DNA from: Pegethrix bostrychoides GSE-TBD4-15B
GTDB taxonomy: Bacteria; Cyanobacteriota; Cyanobacteriia; Elainellales; Elainellaceae
DNA length: 64,000 nucleotides
Assembly: GCA_019359155.1 (NCBI GenBank)
Contig: JAHHHV010000001.1
Coordinates: forward strand, 1 to 64,000
Direction of reading: 5' to 3'
Shown here: piece after piece, positions 17,640 through 26,901 of the stretch
Numbering within the stretch: the stretch's first letter is position 1
Layout of the letters: each line of letters opens with the position of its first letter
Translations under genes and position numbers: made by a program
The notes under the pieces: model-generated
Databases searched by the model: none
Told to the model about the DNA's origin: nothing
The model's input: the letters and a program-made list of their open reading frames with translations, nothing else

Positions 17640-19451
17640 ATGAGAAATTTTCCCGCGCAGTACAGCCTGCAAGCCAATGATGTCATGTATTTCTGCCATA
17701 TTCCCAAAACGGCAGGCATGACGTTTCGCACGATCATCGAGGATCAGTTTGCCTGCGAGGATGTCTGTCCGGCTACGCTCAATGCCCAGCTCCGCAAGCT
17801 AACCCTCGAAGAGCTGCGTCGCTATCGGCTGTTTCGGGGACATCTGGGCTTTAGCAATCTGCCGGGGCTATTGCCCAACAAGCGCGTCGTAAATATTACG
17901 GTGCTGCGGGAGCCAGTAGCTCGCGTGATTTCGCACTATGACTATATCCGCCGGATGCCAGGAGATCCGCACTATGCGGCGGTGAAGGATATGTCGCTGG
18001 AGGAGTTTGCCCAACGGCTCACGGCTGGCAAGCTGGGCAAAAACATTCAGACCTACCATGTCGCCAAAACCACCCGGTTTAATCTCAACAAGCTCTCGGT
18101 GGAAGAAACCATGGCGCTGGCTGTGGATAGCCTCGATGCCTTTGGCTTTGTCGGCTTAGTGGAGCGGTTTCAGGACTCGCTGTTTCTGCTCTCCTATATT
18201 TTTGGCTGGAAGCCGATCCTCAACAGCCGCCGCGAGAATGCCGCCAAGCAGAAAAAGCCGCTGGCTGAAATTCCGTCCGGGACGCTAGAGGTGATCCAGG
18301 CCAACAGCCAGCTCGATGCCCAGCTCTACCAACGAGCCAAGGAAACGTTTGAGGCTCGGTTTGAGGCAATGGTGGCTGACCTGCTGCAATCCTACGGCGA
18401 TACTGTTGGCAACATCGACCCTTCTGGCGCGACTCTGACCACGGCGCAGCTCGTCACCCTGCTCGAACATCACTATGACCAGCGCTACCGCGAGCTAGAG
18501 CCTCCGCTCGCCGAAACGGTAGTCTATGACTTTAATCAGCCGCTGCGGGGAGACGGCTGGCAGCGCCGCGAATATCCGCTGGACAGTGCGACGTCCTATC
18601 GCTGGATTGGCCCGGAACCTGCCGCGACGCTGGATCTTCCAGCTGCCACAGAAACCGATACCTGCATCGAGTTTCAGGTGATCTGTACCAAGGCCACCAA
18701 GCCAGAGATCGTCAACAGCATCCGGCTATTTGTGAATCAGCATCCGGTGAAGCTCTCACTGCTGCAAGGCGACCGAGACCAGAGGCTCTATCTGGCGCAA
18801 GTGGCGCAAAGCTTGATGCAGAGCAATCGCCCGTTTACAAATCTGCGCTTCGAGGTCAGCCAGACACTAGCGCTCAACTCCATCAACCCGAACAACCCGG
18901 ATAAGCGGCTGGTGGGGCTAGCATTTAACCTGTTTCAAGTTTTTCCAGCCCATCTCAAATCCTTTAGCTTGGTGGCTTCCAGCTTTGAGTCGGCTCCCTG
19001 GCAGGAGGCGGTTGCCTTTTTGCAGCAGCACTGTCAGCCCGCAGATCCGGTGGCGACGCTGCTGGTCTTCAACCTCTACTTAACTAACCCGATTTCTGAC
19101 TACCAGACTTTCATCCAAAAAGGCGGCTTTCCCTGGGTAGTGGTGCATAAAGGCATGTCGGACTGGGTAGATGCCATGCTGCCAAAGCTGACGCGGCAGG
19201 GCTTAGCGCCTGTGTTTGCCAACGAAGTATTTGTGATTTTCACCCACCGCGATCTGCCAAAGCTCAGCTACAGGACTCCACATGTCAAGTCGCTCTACGT
19301 GGATTATCTGCGGCGCAGCCTGATCCAACTTGTCAAGCTGCTGCGCCGCAAGCTGCGCCTAGAGCGTGATTTGGCTGAGGCAGGGCCTGAGTCGCAGGCA
19401 TCTCAGTCTGAGGCGCGACAGGAGCAAGCCATCAAAGCGGGCAAGCAGTAA
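17640..19451 (+). CDS. Sulfotransferase family protein with long C-terminal extension
   Basis: The N-terminal third carries a sulfotransferase P-loop-like motif, MYFCHIPKTAGMTFRTIIED, which binds the 5'-phosphosulfate of PAPS. A 3'-phosphate block, VTVLREPVARVISHYDYIRR, and KNIQTYHVAKT, FGFVGLVERFQDSLFLLSYI follow. The remaining 330 or so residues match no family I recognise; they contain a beta-rich segment (about RWIGPEPAATLDLPA to FEVSQTLALNS). From ATG 17640 the product is 603 aa, over twice a simple sulfotransferase. It sits between the glycan exporter and a glycosyltransferase with a TAATG overlap, so sulfation of the exported polysaccharide is a reasonable inference. Confidence 0.82.
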   Translation: MRNFPAQYSLQANDVMYFCHIPKTAGMTFRTIIEDQFACEDVCPATLNAQLRKLTLEELRRYRLFRGHLGFSNLPGLLPNKRVVNITVLREPVARVISHYDYIRRMPGDPHYAAVKDMSLEEFAQRLTAGKLGKNIQTYHVAKTTRFNLNKLSVEETMALAVDSLDAFGFVGLVERFQDSLFLLSYIFGWKPILNSRRENAAKQKKPLAEIPSGTLEVIQANSQLDAQLYQRAKETFEARFEAMVADLLQSYGDTVGNIDPSGATLTTAQLVTLLEHHYDQRYRELEPPLAETVVYDFNQPLRGDGWQRREYPLDSATSYRWIGPEPAATLDLPAATETDTCIEFQVICTKATKPEIVNSIRLFVNQHPVKLSLLQGDRDQRLYLAQVAQSLMQSNRPFTNLRFEVSQTLALNSINPNNPDKRLVGLAFNLFQVFPAHLKSFSLVASSFESAPWQEAVAFLQQHCQPADPVATLLVFNLYLTNPISDYQTFIQKGGFPWVVVHKGMSDWVDAMLPKLTRQGLAPVFANEVFVIFTHRDLPKLSYRTPHVKSLYVDYLRRSLIQLVKLLRRKLRLERDLAEAGPESQASQSEARQEQAIKAGKQ

Positions 19452-20587
19452 TGGCTTCGGGTCTGACGATTAATTTGGCCTTTGTTGGCCAGAAGCCCAC
19501 GGGACTCGCCACCTATGCAATCAATCTGATTCCAGAGCTAAAGCTACCCGAAACCACGCTGCTGGCCTCGCCAAGCTTTCTATCGCACAGTGATGCCGGT
19601 CAAGCCTACCGCGAAGTGCCCGACAACCTCACCTATGAGCAGGGCAAGCTGGGTCACCTGCGCCGGATGCTCTGGACACAGCTGCAACTGCCGTCGCTTT
19701 GCGCTGAGGCGAGCTTGCTGTTTTCACCCGTCCCAGAAGCGCCGCTGGGGTTACGCTGTCGTTCGGTTGTGATGGTGCATGATTTAATTCCGCTGCGCTT
19801 TCCGCGATTCACCTCACCACTCACGCAGTATTTCCGCTTCTATGTACCACAGGTGCTGCGCCAAGCCAGCCATATTATCTGCAACTCGCAGGCGACGGCT
19901 GAAGATATTGTCGAGTTTTATCAGATTCCTGCCGCCAAAATTACGCCCATTCCGCTGGCGCACGATGCGAGACACTTTCAGGTTTTGAAGCCACAGCCCT
20001 TTAATTCACAGCCCTCAAAATCACAGCCCTCAAAATCACAGCCTGAGCCGCACCGTCCCTATTTTCTCTACGTAGGACGGCATGATCCTTACAAAAATCT
20101 GGCGCGCTTAATTCAGGCTTTTGCGGCGGTGACGGGTGAGGTGGAGCTGTGGATTGCCGGAGCATCTGACCCTCGCTTTACGCTTGAGCTGCAAAAGCAG
20201 GCAGCTGAGCTGGGTTTGACCCATCGGATCAGGTTTCTCGACTATGTGAGCTATGATCAGCTGCCTGTTCTGCTCAACCAGGCGTTGGCAATGGTCTATC
20301 CCAGCCTTTGGGAGGGCTTTGGCTTTCCGGTGCTGGAGGCGATGGCTTGCGGCGCTCCGGTAATTACCTCTAATTTATCTTCGCTGCCAGAAGTGGCGGG
20401 CGATGCGGCGATGCTGGTTGATCCGTTTGAGGTTGCGGCGCTCACTGACGCGATGCAGCAGATCACTGAGAGTACGGCTTTGCAAACACAGATGCGAGCC
20501 GCCGGACTGGCGAGGGCAGCTCAGTTTAGCTGGAGCAAGACTGCCGCCGCGACAGGCGAACTGCTGAGCCAGTATTTGAGGCTCTAG
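19451..20587 (+). CDS. Glycosyltransferase family 4 protein
   Basis: The 378-aa GT-B enzyme shows [40 protein letters not shown], then the nucleotide-sugar side [64 protein letters not shown] and [14 protein letters not shown]. It is probably a cytoplasmic mannosyl- or related transferase building the glycan exported by the preceding ABC pair. Its ATG shares one base with the previous stop (TAATG). A short repeat encodes [15 protein letters not shown] between the two Rossmann domains. Confidence 0.9.
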   Translation: MASGLTINLAFVGQKPTGLATYAINLIPELKLPETTLLASPSFLSHSDAGQAYREVPDNLTYEQGKLGHLRRMLWTQLQLPSLCAEASLLFSPVPEAPLGLRCRSVVMVHDLIPLRFPRFTSPLTQYFRFYVPQVLRQASHIICNSQATAEDIVEFYQIPAAKITPIPLAHDARHFQVLKPQPFNSQPSKSQPSKSQPEPHRPYFLYVGRHDPYKNLARLIQAFAAVTGEVELWIAGASDPRFTLELQKQAAELGLTHRIRFLDYVSYDQLPVLLNQALAMVYPSLWEGFGFPVLEAMACGAPVITSNLSSLPEVAGDAAMLVDPFEVAALTDAMQQITESTALQTQMRAAGLARAAQFSWSKTAAATGELLSQYLRL

Positions 20588-20649
20588 AGTAATCAGCTCG
20601 ACCAGGCTTTTGAAAATCGGATCGAGTAAATATAGCGAGAACTGACTCG

Positions 20650-20862
20650 TTTACTGTTCCTTTCGCCACCGGGTTAGTAAATCCAACAGAGGATGGTTAG
20701 GAGGAGATCCGAGAGAAGCATTTCTAAAATCGAGCCTTTGAGACGCTGGATGCGGTCAGCGATACTCTTTGCAAAGGCTTAAGAGAGCTGATGGACGTAA
20801 CTGAGAAGATCAGTGAAGATCAGTTCGACAACCTATTTCCACATCTTAGAGTTACGCCCTAG
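20650..20862 (+). pseudogene. Decayed IS630-family transposase, C-terminal fragment
   Basis: In the frame of 20680-20862 the translation reads NPTEDG, stop, EEIREKHF, stop, NRAFETLDAVSDTLCKGLRE and on to DNLFPHLRVTP, stop. This matches the C-terminal end of IS630-type DDE transposases (an LNPxEHxWxxIREKxFxN..F.TLDAV pattern ending FPHLR). One stop (TAG at 20698) stands where the family usually has Trp. Just upstream, in a shifted frame, LLFLSPPG resembles the LFLPPYSPELNP block. No N-terminal part or terminal repeats were found, so it is an inactive relic. Confidence 0.65.
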
Positions 20863-21024
20863 AACACAAAATGGTATCAAGAGGCATTAGCAAGAGGCAT
20901 TAGACTGAGCGATTACAGACGCATCAGTAAAGTGTGATACTTGAAGATATCAAATCTTGGTTCACTGACCGTTGTTATTGTACCGAACTGAGTTAAAAAC
21001 CCTAGATATGGAGACTTGGGGCCA

Positions 21025-21681
21025 ATGGCAAAAACCTTCATCAACGATCTGCTCTACGACTACCTGCTCTCGGTTTCTCTGCGCGAACCAGATATTTTGC
21101 TGGCGCTGCGCCAAGAAACCGCCAGCCACCCCATGAGCCAGATGCAGATTGCCCCAGAGCAAGGGCAGCTGATGGCACTGCTGGTGAAGCTGATGGGTGC
21201 GAAAAAGGCGCTGGAAGTGGGTGTGTTTACAGGCTATAGCTCGCTGGTGGTGGCGCTGGCATTGCCACCTGAAGGCAAGCTGACCGCCTGCGACGTGAGC
21301 GAAGACTATACCCAAATTGCCCGTCGCTACTGGAAAGCCGCAGGCGTGGCCGACAAAATTGACTTGCAGATTGCCCCGGCGCTGGAAACCCTGGATCGCC
21401 TGCTGGCCGATGGAGCCGCAGGCAGCTATGATTTTGCGTTCATTGATGCCGATAAAAGTGGCTACCCCAACTACTACGACCGCGCCCTTCAGCTCTTGCG
21501 TTCTGGTGGCCTCATGGCGATTGATAATGTGCTTTGGTCGGGTCGAGTCGCTGATCCGCAGGAGCAGGACAGCCGCACTGAGCTGATTCGCCGCTTTAAC
21601 GAAATGCTGCACCAAGATCAGCGGATTTCGCTCTCCATGCTGGCGGTTGCCGACGGGCTGACCCTAGCTTTAAAGCATTAG
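21025..21681 (+). CDS. Class I SAM-dependent O-methyltransferase
   Basis: The 218-aa protein belongs to the caffeoyl-CoA/SynOMT-type, metal-dependent O-methyltransferases. The SAM site reads LGAKKALEVGVFTGYSSLVVAL and KLTACDVSEDY; the metal-binding block reads YDFAFIDADKSGYPNYYDRA and GGLMAIDNVLWSGRVAD. It probably methylates catechol-type hydroxyls on small molecules in the cytoplasm. ATG 21025 is chosen over a TTG at 21016. It converges on the GST gene with only 10 bp between stops. Confidence 0.92.
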   Translation: MAKTFINDLLYDYLLSVSLREPDILLALRQETASHPMSQMQIAPEQGQLMALLVKLMGAKKALEVGVFTGYSSLVVALALPPEGKLTACDVSEDYTQIARRYWKAAGVADKIDLQIAPALETLDRLLADGAAGSYDFAFIDADKSGYPNYYDRALQLLRSGGLMAIDNVLWSGRVADPQEQDSRTELIRRFNEMLHQDQRISLSMLAVADGLTLALKH

Positions 21682-21691
21682 CCTTGAAGCA

Positions 21692-22921
21692 CTACCCTGA
21701 ATTCTGGGCAAACTCAGCCGGATTTTGGTCGCGTCGATGCTTCATGGGAATTGGGGTCGCCTGCCGATCGCCAACTAGCGCAGCAGTTGCTTCGAGTGCC
21801 GCTCTCAGGTGCTTGGCGGCGTAAATGGACATATCGCGCGGCACGTTGATCCGATCTCGCAGATAGCGCAGTCCTAGATCGGCTTCGGGTGGCGGCGGAC
21901 AGGCCTCGCCCGTAATCATCGCAGTCAGCGCACAGCGCAGCGCCGCATCGATCAGCTGATCGTCAGCCGGATTGACGCGGATGATGTTGGCGCGATGCTT
22001 GATGACGCGAGCCAGCGCTTCGGCACGAGCCGACTCAGGTTCTGGATAGGTCGCGTCGGGTAGCCCTGCCCAAGGGCCCTGATCGACGCGGGCTTTGTTG
22101 ATCTGCATCTGCGGTTCGCCGTTCTCCCAGCAGCCTCCCATCTGGGGCGGCAAATCATGCACATGCGTATGGAAATCGCTTTGCGTGCCCCGGTAGGTAC
22201 TCCGGCTCTCCATAGCCGCAAACCAGTCCGCTAAGCGCGGGTTGGCTTCCCGCATCGAGTAGCCCTTGTAATAGTAGAGGCTGGCATTCATCCGCTCAAC
22301 GTAGGGCGTAAAAATCACGTCAGCCGTGCCGAATTCCGCCAGAAAGTAAGGTCCTGGCGTAGCTCCCAGGGCGGCTTCAACCTGAGCCACAGCTGCAATA
22401 AACTGCTCGCGGTTGGCTTGCTCTTGTCGATTTGAACGGGTGGGATAGCAAAGCCAGCTGCACCAAGCTCTAAACAGCAGGCGCTCTAGCTGACGCAGGG
22501 GCAGCACGGCTGGATCTTGCATTCCTAAGCCCAGCGCTCCATAGACGCGCTCTAGGGCAATCAAAATATCATCGCTCTCGGTGATGATGCGGCCATCGAG
22601 TTCGATGGCAGGCAGCATTCCTGAGGGAACTTTGCGCCGATACCAGCTCTCTTTCTCGCCGTAGCAAAACATCGTCACTTTTTCGATGCGATAGGGAATT
22701 TGCTTCTCCTCCAGCCAGAGCCAGATTTTCTGGCAATAGGGACACCAGGCGTGGTTGTCGCGATAGAGCGTTACCCTCACCTCAGACTCAGGTCGGCCAA
22801 ACAGCCGCAGCCTAGCCTGAGCGTTGGTTGGCCCGTTGACCAGATCCGGTTGAAAGTCAGTCAGCTTGGCGAGTTCTGACCAGCTGAGCGGGGCAGAACT
22901 GGCGGCAGAATTAGATGTCAT
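21692..22921 (-). CDS. Glutathione S-transferase family protein
   Basis: The 409-aa protein has a thioredoxin-fold N-terminal domain ([28 protein letters not shown], with a CPYC active-site motif, and [27 protein letters not shown]) followed by an all-helical GST C-terminal domain. A further 110 residues or so after that contain a predicted helical block ([18 protein letters not shown]). This long type is common in cyanobacteria. The CPYC motif suggests glutaredoxin-like or omega/GHR-type chemistry; the substrate is unknown. Confidence 0.85.
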   Translation of the reverse strand: MTSNSAASSAPLSWSELAKLTDFQPDLVNGPTNAQARLRLFGRPESEVRVTLYRDNHAWCPYCQKIWLWLEEKQIPYRIEKVTMFCYGEKESWYRRKVPSGMLPAIELDGRIITESDDILIALERVYGALGLGMQDPAVLPLRQLERLLFRAWCSWLCYPTRSNRQEQANREQFIAAVAQVEAALGATPGPYFLAEFGTADVIFTPYVERMNASLYYYKGYSMREANPRLADWFAAMESRSTYRGTQSDFHTHVHDLPPQMGGCWENGEPQMQINKARVDQGPWAGLPDATYPEPESARAEALARVIKHRANIIRVNPADDQLIDAALRCALTAMITGEACPPPPEADLGLRYLRDRINVPRDMSIYAAKHLRAALEATAALVGDRQATPIPMKHRRDQNPAEFAQNSG

Positions 22922-23018
22922 ATCGAGTTTTGTGAGGGTGATAGGGCGAGCTTTTTTGACCTGCTGCTTTATTTTAAGCTGAGCCTGATTCTAGGAAGGC
23001 TGCTGGCAGGAACAGCTT

Positions 23019-23717
23019 CTAGATCTCTGTCAGGGCTAGGGCTGTCTTCGTTAAGCGACCATCTTCCATGTTCACAATCCGGTCAGCTACATCTAAAATG
23101 CGGTTATCATGCGTCACCAGCAAAATCGTGCAGCCCTGCTCTTTTGCTAGAGTCTGCATCAGCGTCACCACATCTCGCCCAGATTTGCTGTCCAGCGCAG
23201 CAGTCGGCTCATCCGCTAAGACAAGCTGGGGATGGCTGACCAGAGCGCGGGCAATTGCAACCCGCTGTTTTTGGCCACCTGAAAGATCATCAGGATAGTC
23301 ATGTAAGTGATCGCCTAGCCCAACCTGCTCCAGCATGTCGGTAGCGCGAGTCTGGATTTCGGTGAGTGAAACAGCAGGGTGAAGCTCTAAGCCCATCTTG
23401 ACGTTTTGAATTGCGGTCAGGCTGCTGTGCAAATTGTGCGCCTGAAAAATATAGCCGTGATGTCGTCGCGCTTCGGTGAGCTGCTTGGCAGTTGCACCCG
23501 CGAGTTCCTGACCTAGCACGTTTAAGCTGCCAGACTGGGCAGATCGCAGACCGCCGACTAACGTTAACAACGTGGTTTTACCAGAGCCGGAGGGGCCAGT
23601 CATAATGACGATCTCACCGCTGTTAATCTCAAGATTAATGTCAAACAGCACCTGCTTCTGCAATTGACCTTGACCAAAGTAGTGATTCAAATTTTGAACA
23701 GTAATGGCAACAGTCAT
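23019..23717 (-). CDS. devA: DevA-family ABC exporter ATP-binding protein
   Basis: The 232-aa ATPase carries Walker A GPSGSGKTTLLTLVGG, signature DLSGGQKQRVAIARAL, Walker B LVLADEPTAALD and switch His in ILLVTHD. The start MTVAITVQNLNHYFG at 23717 is chosen; a longer frame to 23801 lies inside the permease gene. It completes a devB-devC-devA operon. The DevBCA family, with TolC, exports lipids or other compounds through the envelope (glycolipids in heterocyst formers). The substrate here is unknown. Confidence 0.92.
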   Translation of the reverse strand: MTVAITVQNLNHYFGQGQLQKQVLFDINLEINSGEIVIMTGPSGSGKTTLLTLVGGLRSAQSGSLNVLGQELAGATAKQLTEARRHHGYIFQAHNLHSSLTAIQNVKMGLELHPAVSLTEIQTRATDMLEQVGLGDHLHDYPDDLSGGQKQRVAIARALVSHPQLVLADEPTAALDSKSGRDVVTLMQTLAKEQGCTILLVTHDNRILDVADRIVNMEDGRLTKTALALTEI

Positions 23718-23727
23718 GAGATAATTC

Positions 23728-24903
23728 CTAGAACATATCTGCGGGATCAGCCGATTGCAGTTTGCGCGTGGCAATCGCTCCTGAAAGGATACACATGACA
23801 ACCGTGAGGGTGAGGACTAGCAACGCCCTTGAAACCGTCATAAAAATGGGTAAAGCAGTGGCTTTGGCGGCTAAAGCATAGAGTCCGAGCGGTAAGATAG
23901 CGCCTGGAATAAACCCAACAAATGCCAGAATCATTGCTTCTTCAAAGACAACGCTTAATAAGTAACCGTTGTGATATCCCATTGCCTTAAAGGTGGCATA
24001 TTCTTTGAGATGCGCATTCACGTCAGTAGACAGCACCTGATAGACAATCACCACGCCAACGACAAACGCCATTGCTGTGCCCAGACCAAACACAAATCCA
24101 ACCGGACTGGCTGTTTTCCAGTAGTTCTCCTCAAACTGGACAAACTCCGCAGCGGTCAGGACAAGCACATCTTCGGGCAGATGCGACTTCAGGGCAGCGG
24201 CAACTTGATCCGGGTCAGCACCGGGCTTTAGCCGCAGCAGGCCGAGACTCACGCTGGCGGCATCTCGACGCGGAAATAGCCGCTGAAAGGTTTGGTCGCT
24301 GGTCATTAAGTTAGCATCTGCCCCAAACGAAGCGCCCAATTCAAAGAGTCCAGTCAGAGTCAGGGTGCGCCCCTCAGCTTCGGTGGTGACGGGCTGGTTC
24401 TGATCCAGCTGGGTAATCACCGAAGCATACTCACCTCTGGCACCGCGATCAAACAGCACCGTATCCGGCAGCTTGAGTTTATCGAGCTGTTGGTTGACCT
24501 GCGGTAGATTGAAAGCGGGCTGGTCGGGGTCGAATCCCAACACCTGCACGGTGGCATTCAGGCGAGTCTGAGGATTTCTCCAGGTGAGGCTATTGATGTA
24601 GAGCGCATTTGCCGCCTGCACGTCCGGCACATCCAATGCCTGTAAGAGCCGTCGTCGGGAGAAGGTTGAGAGATTTTGTAGATTCAGGGCTTTGGGACTG
24701 AGCAAAATAATATCGGCGGCCATCGCCCGATCAACGCGCGTGTTGCTGTCATAGAGCGAAGCCTGAAAGCCAAGCTGCATAAACATCAGCACGTCCGCGA
24801 AGGCAATTCCGGCCAGCGCGACCACTAGGCGACCTCTTTCGTGACTCAGCTGGAGCCAGCCCAGAGGCGTGCGGCGCTGAAGTTGCTGGATGAATTTAAT
24901 CAT
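23728..24903 (-). CDS. devC: DevC-family ABC exporter permease
   Basis: The 391-aa FtsX-type permease has an N-terminal helix (LVVALAGIAFADVLMFMQLGFQ), a large periplasmic loop of about 200 residues, and three C-terminal helices (FGLGTAMAFVVGVVIVYQVL; LSVVFEEAMILAFVGFIPGAI; ALLVLTLTVVMCILSGAIA). The block VNAHLKEYATFKAMGY is the coupling helix typical of DevC. Its ATG overlaps the devB stop (ATGA at 24900-24903), which indicates translational coupling. Confidence 0.93.
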   Translation of the reverse strand: MIKFIQQLQRRTPLGWLQLSHERGRLVVALAGIAFADVLMFMQLGFQASLYDSNTRVDRAMAADIILLSPKALNLQNLSTFSRRRLLQALDVPDVQAANALYINSLTWRNPQTRLNATVQVLGFDPDQPAFNLPQVNQQLDKLKLPDTVLFDRGARGEYASVITQLDQNQPVTTEAEGRTLTLTGLFELGASFGADANLMTSDQTFQRLFPRRDAASVSLGLLRLKPGADPDQVAAALKSHLPEDVLVLTAAEFVQFEENYWKTASPVGFVFGLGTAMAFVVGVVIVYQVLSTDVNAHLKEYATFKAMGYHNGYLLSVVFEEAMILAFVGFIPGAILPLGLYALAAKATALPIFMTVSRALLVLTLTVVMCILSGAIATRKLQSADPADMF

Positions 24904-26093
24904 TGTTCAATCACCACCTGGACTTGCAAATTTGTGAACTTGGCCGCTTGTTGGCTGGAGGCTGCATCCAGGGTCGCGTGAACTTCGACGACTCTGGCAT
25001 CGATGTTGGTACTGGGATCGGTGTTGACGATGGTTTGGCGGCGCACCTGAGAGCCAACGCGCTTGACTGTTCCCGTCAAGTCACCCGGAAACGCCTCGCT
25101 CGTCACCCGGACGCGCTGACCGGGACGGACTTTGCCGATATCACTCTGATAGACTTCTGCAACTGCCTGCATTTGACGGGTTTGGCCAATCTCGGCAATG
25201 CCGTCACTTGCGGCAACTTCGCCAGCGCGCGTGTGAATATACAGGACTTCGCCTGCGGTTGGTGAACGTACCAAACTCTGCTCCAGGTTAGCTTTGGTCT
25301 GATTGCGAGCCGCGATGGCGCGATCTACTTCAGCCTGAGCCGAACGCAGATCCACAGGGCGAACTTCGGCAATTTGATCGAGCGTTGCTCTGGCTTGATT
25401 CAGCTGCTGCGGACTGGTGGTACGAATCCGCGCCAGAGTTGCCTGCGCTTCTTGGACAGTTTTTTGGGCAGCATCTAGCGTCAGCCGCTTGCTGTCACGC
25501 TCAGAAGCCGAAATTGCGCCATCCTGATACAGCGACTGATAGCGATTGAACTCGGCTGCTGCATTCCGCAATTCGGCCTGTAACCGCTCAACTGTTGCAG
25601 TCTGCACCTCGATATTTCCCTGGCGTTCGGCCTCCAAGCGAGCAATTTCAGCAAGCTGGGCGGCGATTTCGCCTTGCTTGGCTCCAGCTTGAATTACAGC
25701 AAGTTGAGCTTCAGCCAGATTCACCTGCTCCTGAGCTTCGGCAAGGGCAGCCTTTAAACGCTGATTTGAATCCAAAATTGCGATGACTTGGCCTGCTTTG
25801 ACCTGGTCGCCTTCCTGCACTAGCAGACGCTCCACTCGGTTTTCTTGGCTGGAGGTGGGAGCTGATAGGTTGATGACCTCGCCGCTGGGTGCGAGTCGTC
25901 CCAGTGCCGTCACGGTTGTGATCATCGGCTTGCTGACCACCGTAGTCTCAGGCGGAGCGGTCGAAACCACATATCGCCATAGCCCAATTGCCCCGCCCCC
26001 GCAAAGCGCAATTGCGGCAATGATTGCCCATCGAGACTTGTAGATTTTAGAGATCCAAATGTTTGAGCGCGAACCTGGAGCTGTGTTCTGCAT
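24900..26093 (-). CDS. devB: DevB-family periplasmic adaptor (HlyD type)
   Basis: The 397-aa membrane fusion protein has an N-terminal anchor (WAIIAAIALCGGGAIGLWRYV) and a lipoyl half-motif (LLVQEGDQVKAGQVIAILDS). A long alpha-helical hairpin follows (EAQEQVNLAEAQ... to LDQIAEVRPVDLRSAQAEVD), then the second lipoyl half (VRSPTAGEVLYIHTRAGEV) and beta-barrel (GQRVRVTSEAFPGDLTGTV). It links the inner-membrane DevCA to an outer-membrane TolC. It is the first gene of the operon, facing a divergent TetR gene. Confidence 0.93.
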   Translation of the reverse strand: MQNTAPGSRSNIWISKIYKSRWAIIAAIALCGGGAIGLWRYVVSTAPPETTVVSKPMITTVTALGRLAPSGEVINLSAPTSSQENRVERLLVQEGDQVKAGQVIAILDSNQRLKAALAEAQEQVNLAEAQLAVIQAGAKQGEIAAQLAEIARLEAERQGNIEVQTATVERLQAELRNAAAEFNRYQSLYQDGAISASERDSKRLTLDAAQKTVQEAQATLARIRTTSPQQLNQARATLDQIAEVRPVDLRSAQAEVDRAIAARNQTKANLEQSLVRSPTAGEVLYIHTRAGEVAASDGIAEIGQTRQMQAVAEVYQSDIGKVRPGQRVRVTSEAFPGDLTGTVKRVGSQVRRQTIVNTDPSTNIDARVVEVHATLDAASSQQAAKFTNLQVQVVIEQ

Positions 26094-26119
26094 GAGTGAT
26101 GCCTCTGCCGCGAAACAAT

Positions 26120-26162
26120 CGACTAGTCGGTTTAGTTCAATTTACTTAAATCTAAACTAAAC
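26120..26162. promoter_or_regulatory. Candidate TetR operator(s) between devBCA and tetR
   Basis: Two symmetric elements lie in the 140-bp divergent region: a perfect 10-bp palindrome CGACTAGTCG (26120-26129), and the inverted repeat GTTTAGTT (26130-26137) / AACTAAAC (26155-26162) with a 17-bp spacer. TetR-family repressors bind such palindromes in shared promoters. No binding is shown, so this is positional inference. Confidence 0.5.
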
Positions 26163-26233
26163 TGAGTAGTATAGTCATGTCAAGTTAGAATTCATTACTC
26201 AGCCTTAAAATCTAGCCTTAGCGGTAGAGCGAT

Positions 26234-26860
26234 ATGAACCCAGAAAAACCAGAGAGGCAGCTCTCGCCAGAAAAAACTGCCGCAATCCTAGCAGGCGGCA
26301 TGCAGGAGTTTTTGGCACGAGGCTATGCAGCGACCAGCATGGACCGGGTGGCAATTGCGGCGAAAGTCTCGAAGGCTACCGTTTACAGCCATTTTCGAGA
26401 TAAAGAAAGTCTGTTTGTGGCGCTGATTCACCAGTTGGTTGAAGGCAAGTTTCGCACCATCTTTGCTGAGGAGGAAGCCCTGCAAGCTACGCCTCAAGAG
26501 TTTTTAAGCGGGCTAGCCAATCGCGTCTTGGATACAGCTACGAATGAACCGCAGTTCCTCAATTTTATGCGGCTAATTATCGGAGAATCTGAGCGATTCC
26601 CGCAGCTTGCACGAGCATTTGTGCAAAACGTTGAGCAGATCTCTTTTAGCAGGCTTTGTCAATATTTCACGCATTGCCCACAGCTCAAGCTCGCCGACCC
26701 GGAAGCGACAGCCCGAATTTTTGTCGGCGCAATTGTGCATTTTTTGATTGTGCAAGAAATGCTGCACGGCAAAGACATCGTGCCCATGGAGCGCACGCGC
26801 ATTATCACTACGCTCATTGAATATGTGACGAACAGAACAGGTGACGAACAGAACAGGTGA
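26234..26860 (+). CDS. TetR/AcrR family transcriptional regulator
   Basis: The 208-aa protein has a TetR helix-turn-helix near residues 15-60 (ILAGGMQEFLARGYAATSMD, then VAIAAKVSKATVYSHFRDKESLF) and a ligand-binding helical C-terminal domain. Divergent placement from devBCA with palindromes between suggests it represses that exporter and itself. The last codons are repeated: a 16-bp unit gtgacgaacagaacag occurs twice (26825-26856), so the C terminus VTNRTGDEQNR derives from a duplication. Confidence 0.9.
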   Translation: MNPEKPERQLSPEKTAAILAGGMQEFLARGYAATSMDRVAIAAKVSKATVYSHFRDKESLFVALIHQLVEGKFRTIFAEEEALQATPQEFLSGLANRVLDTATNEPQFLNFMRLIIGESERFPQLARAFVQNVEQISFSRLCQYFTHCPQLKLADPEATARIFVGAIVHFLIVQEMLHGKDIVPMERTRIITTLIEYVTNRTGDEQNR

Positions 26861-26901
26861 AGACAAGCTGTAAAGCAACTTGCAGCAACCCTTGAAGCAA
26901 T

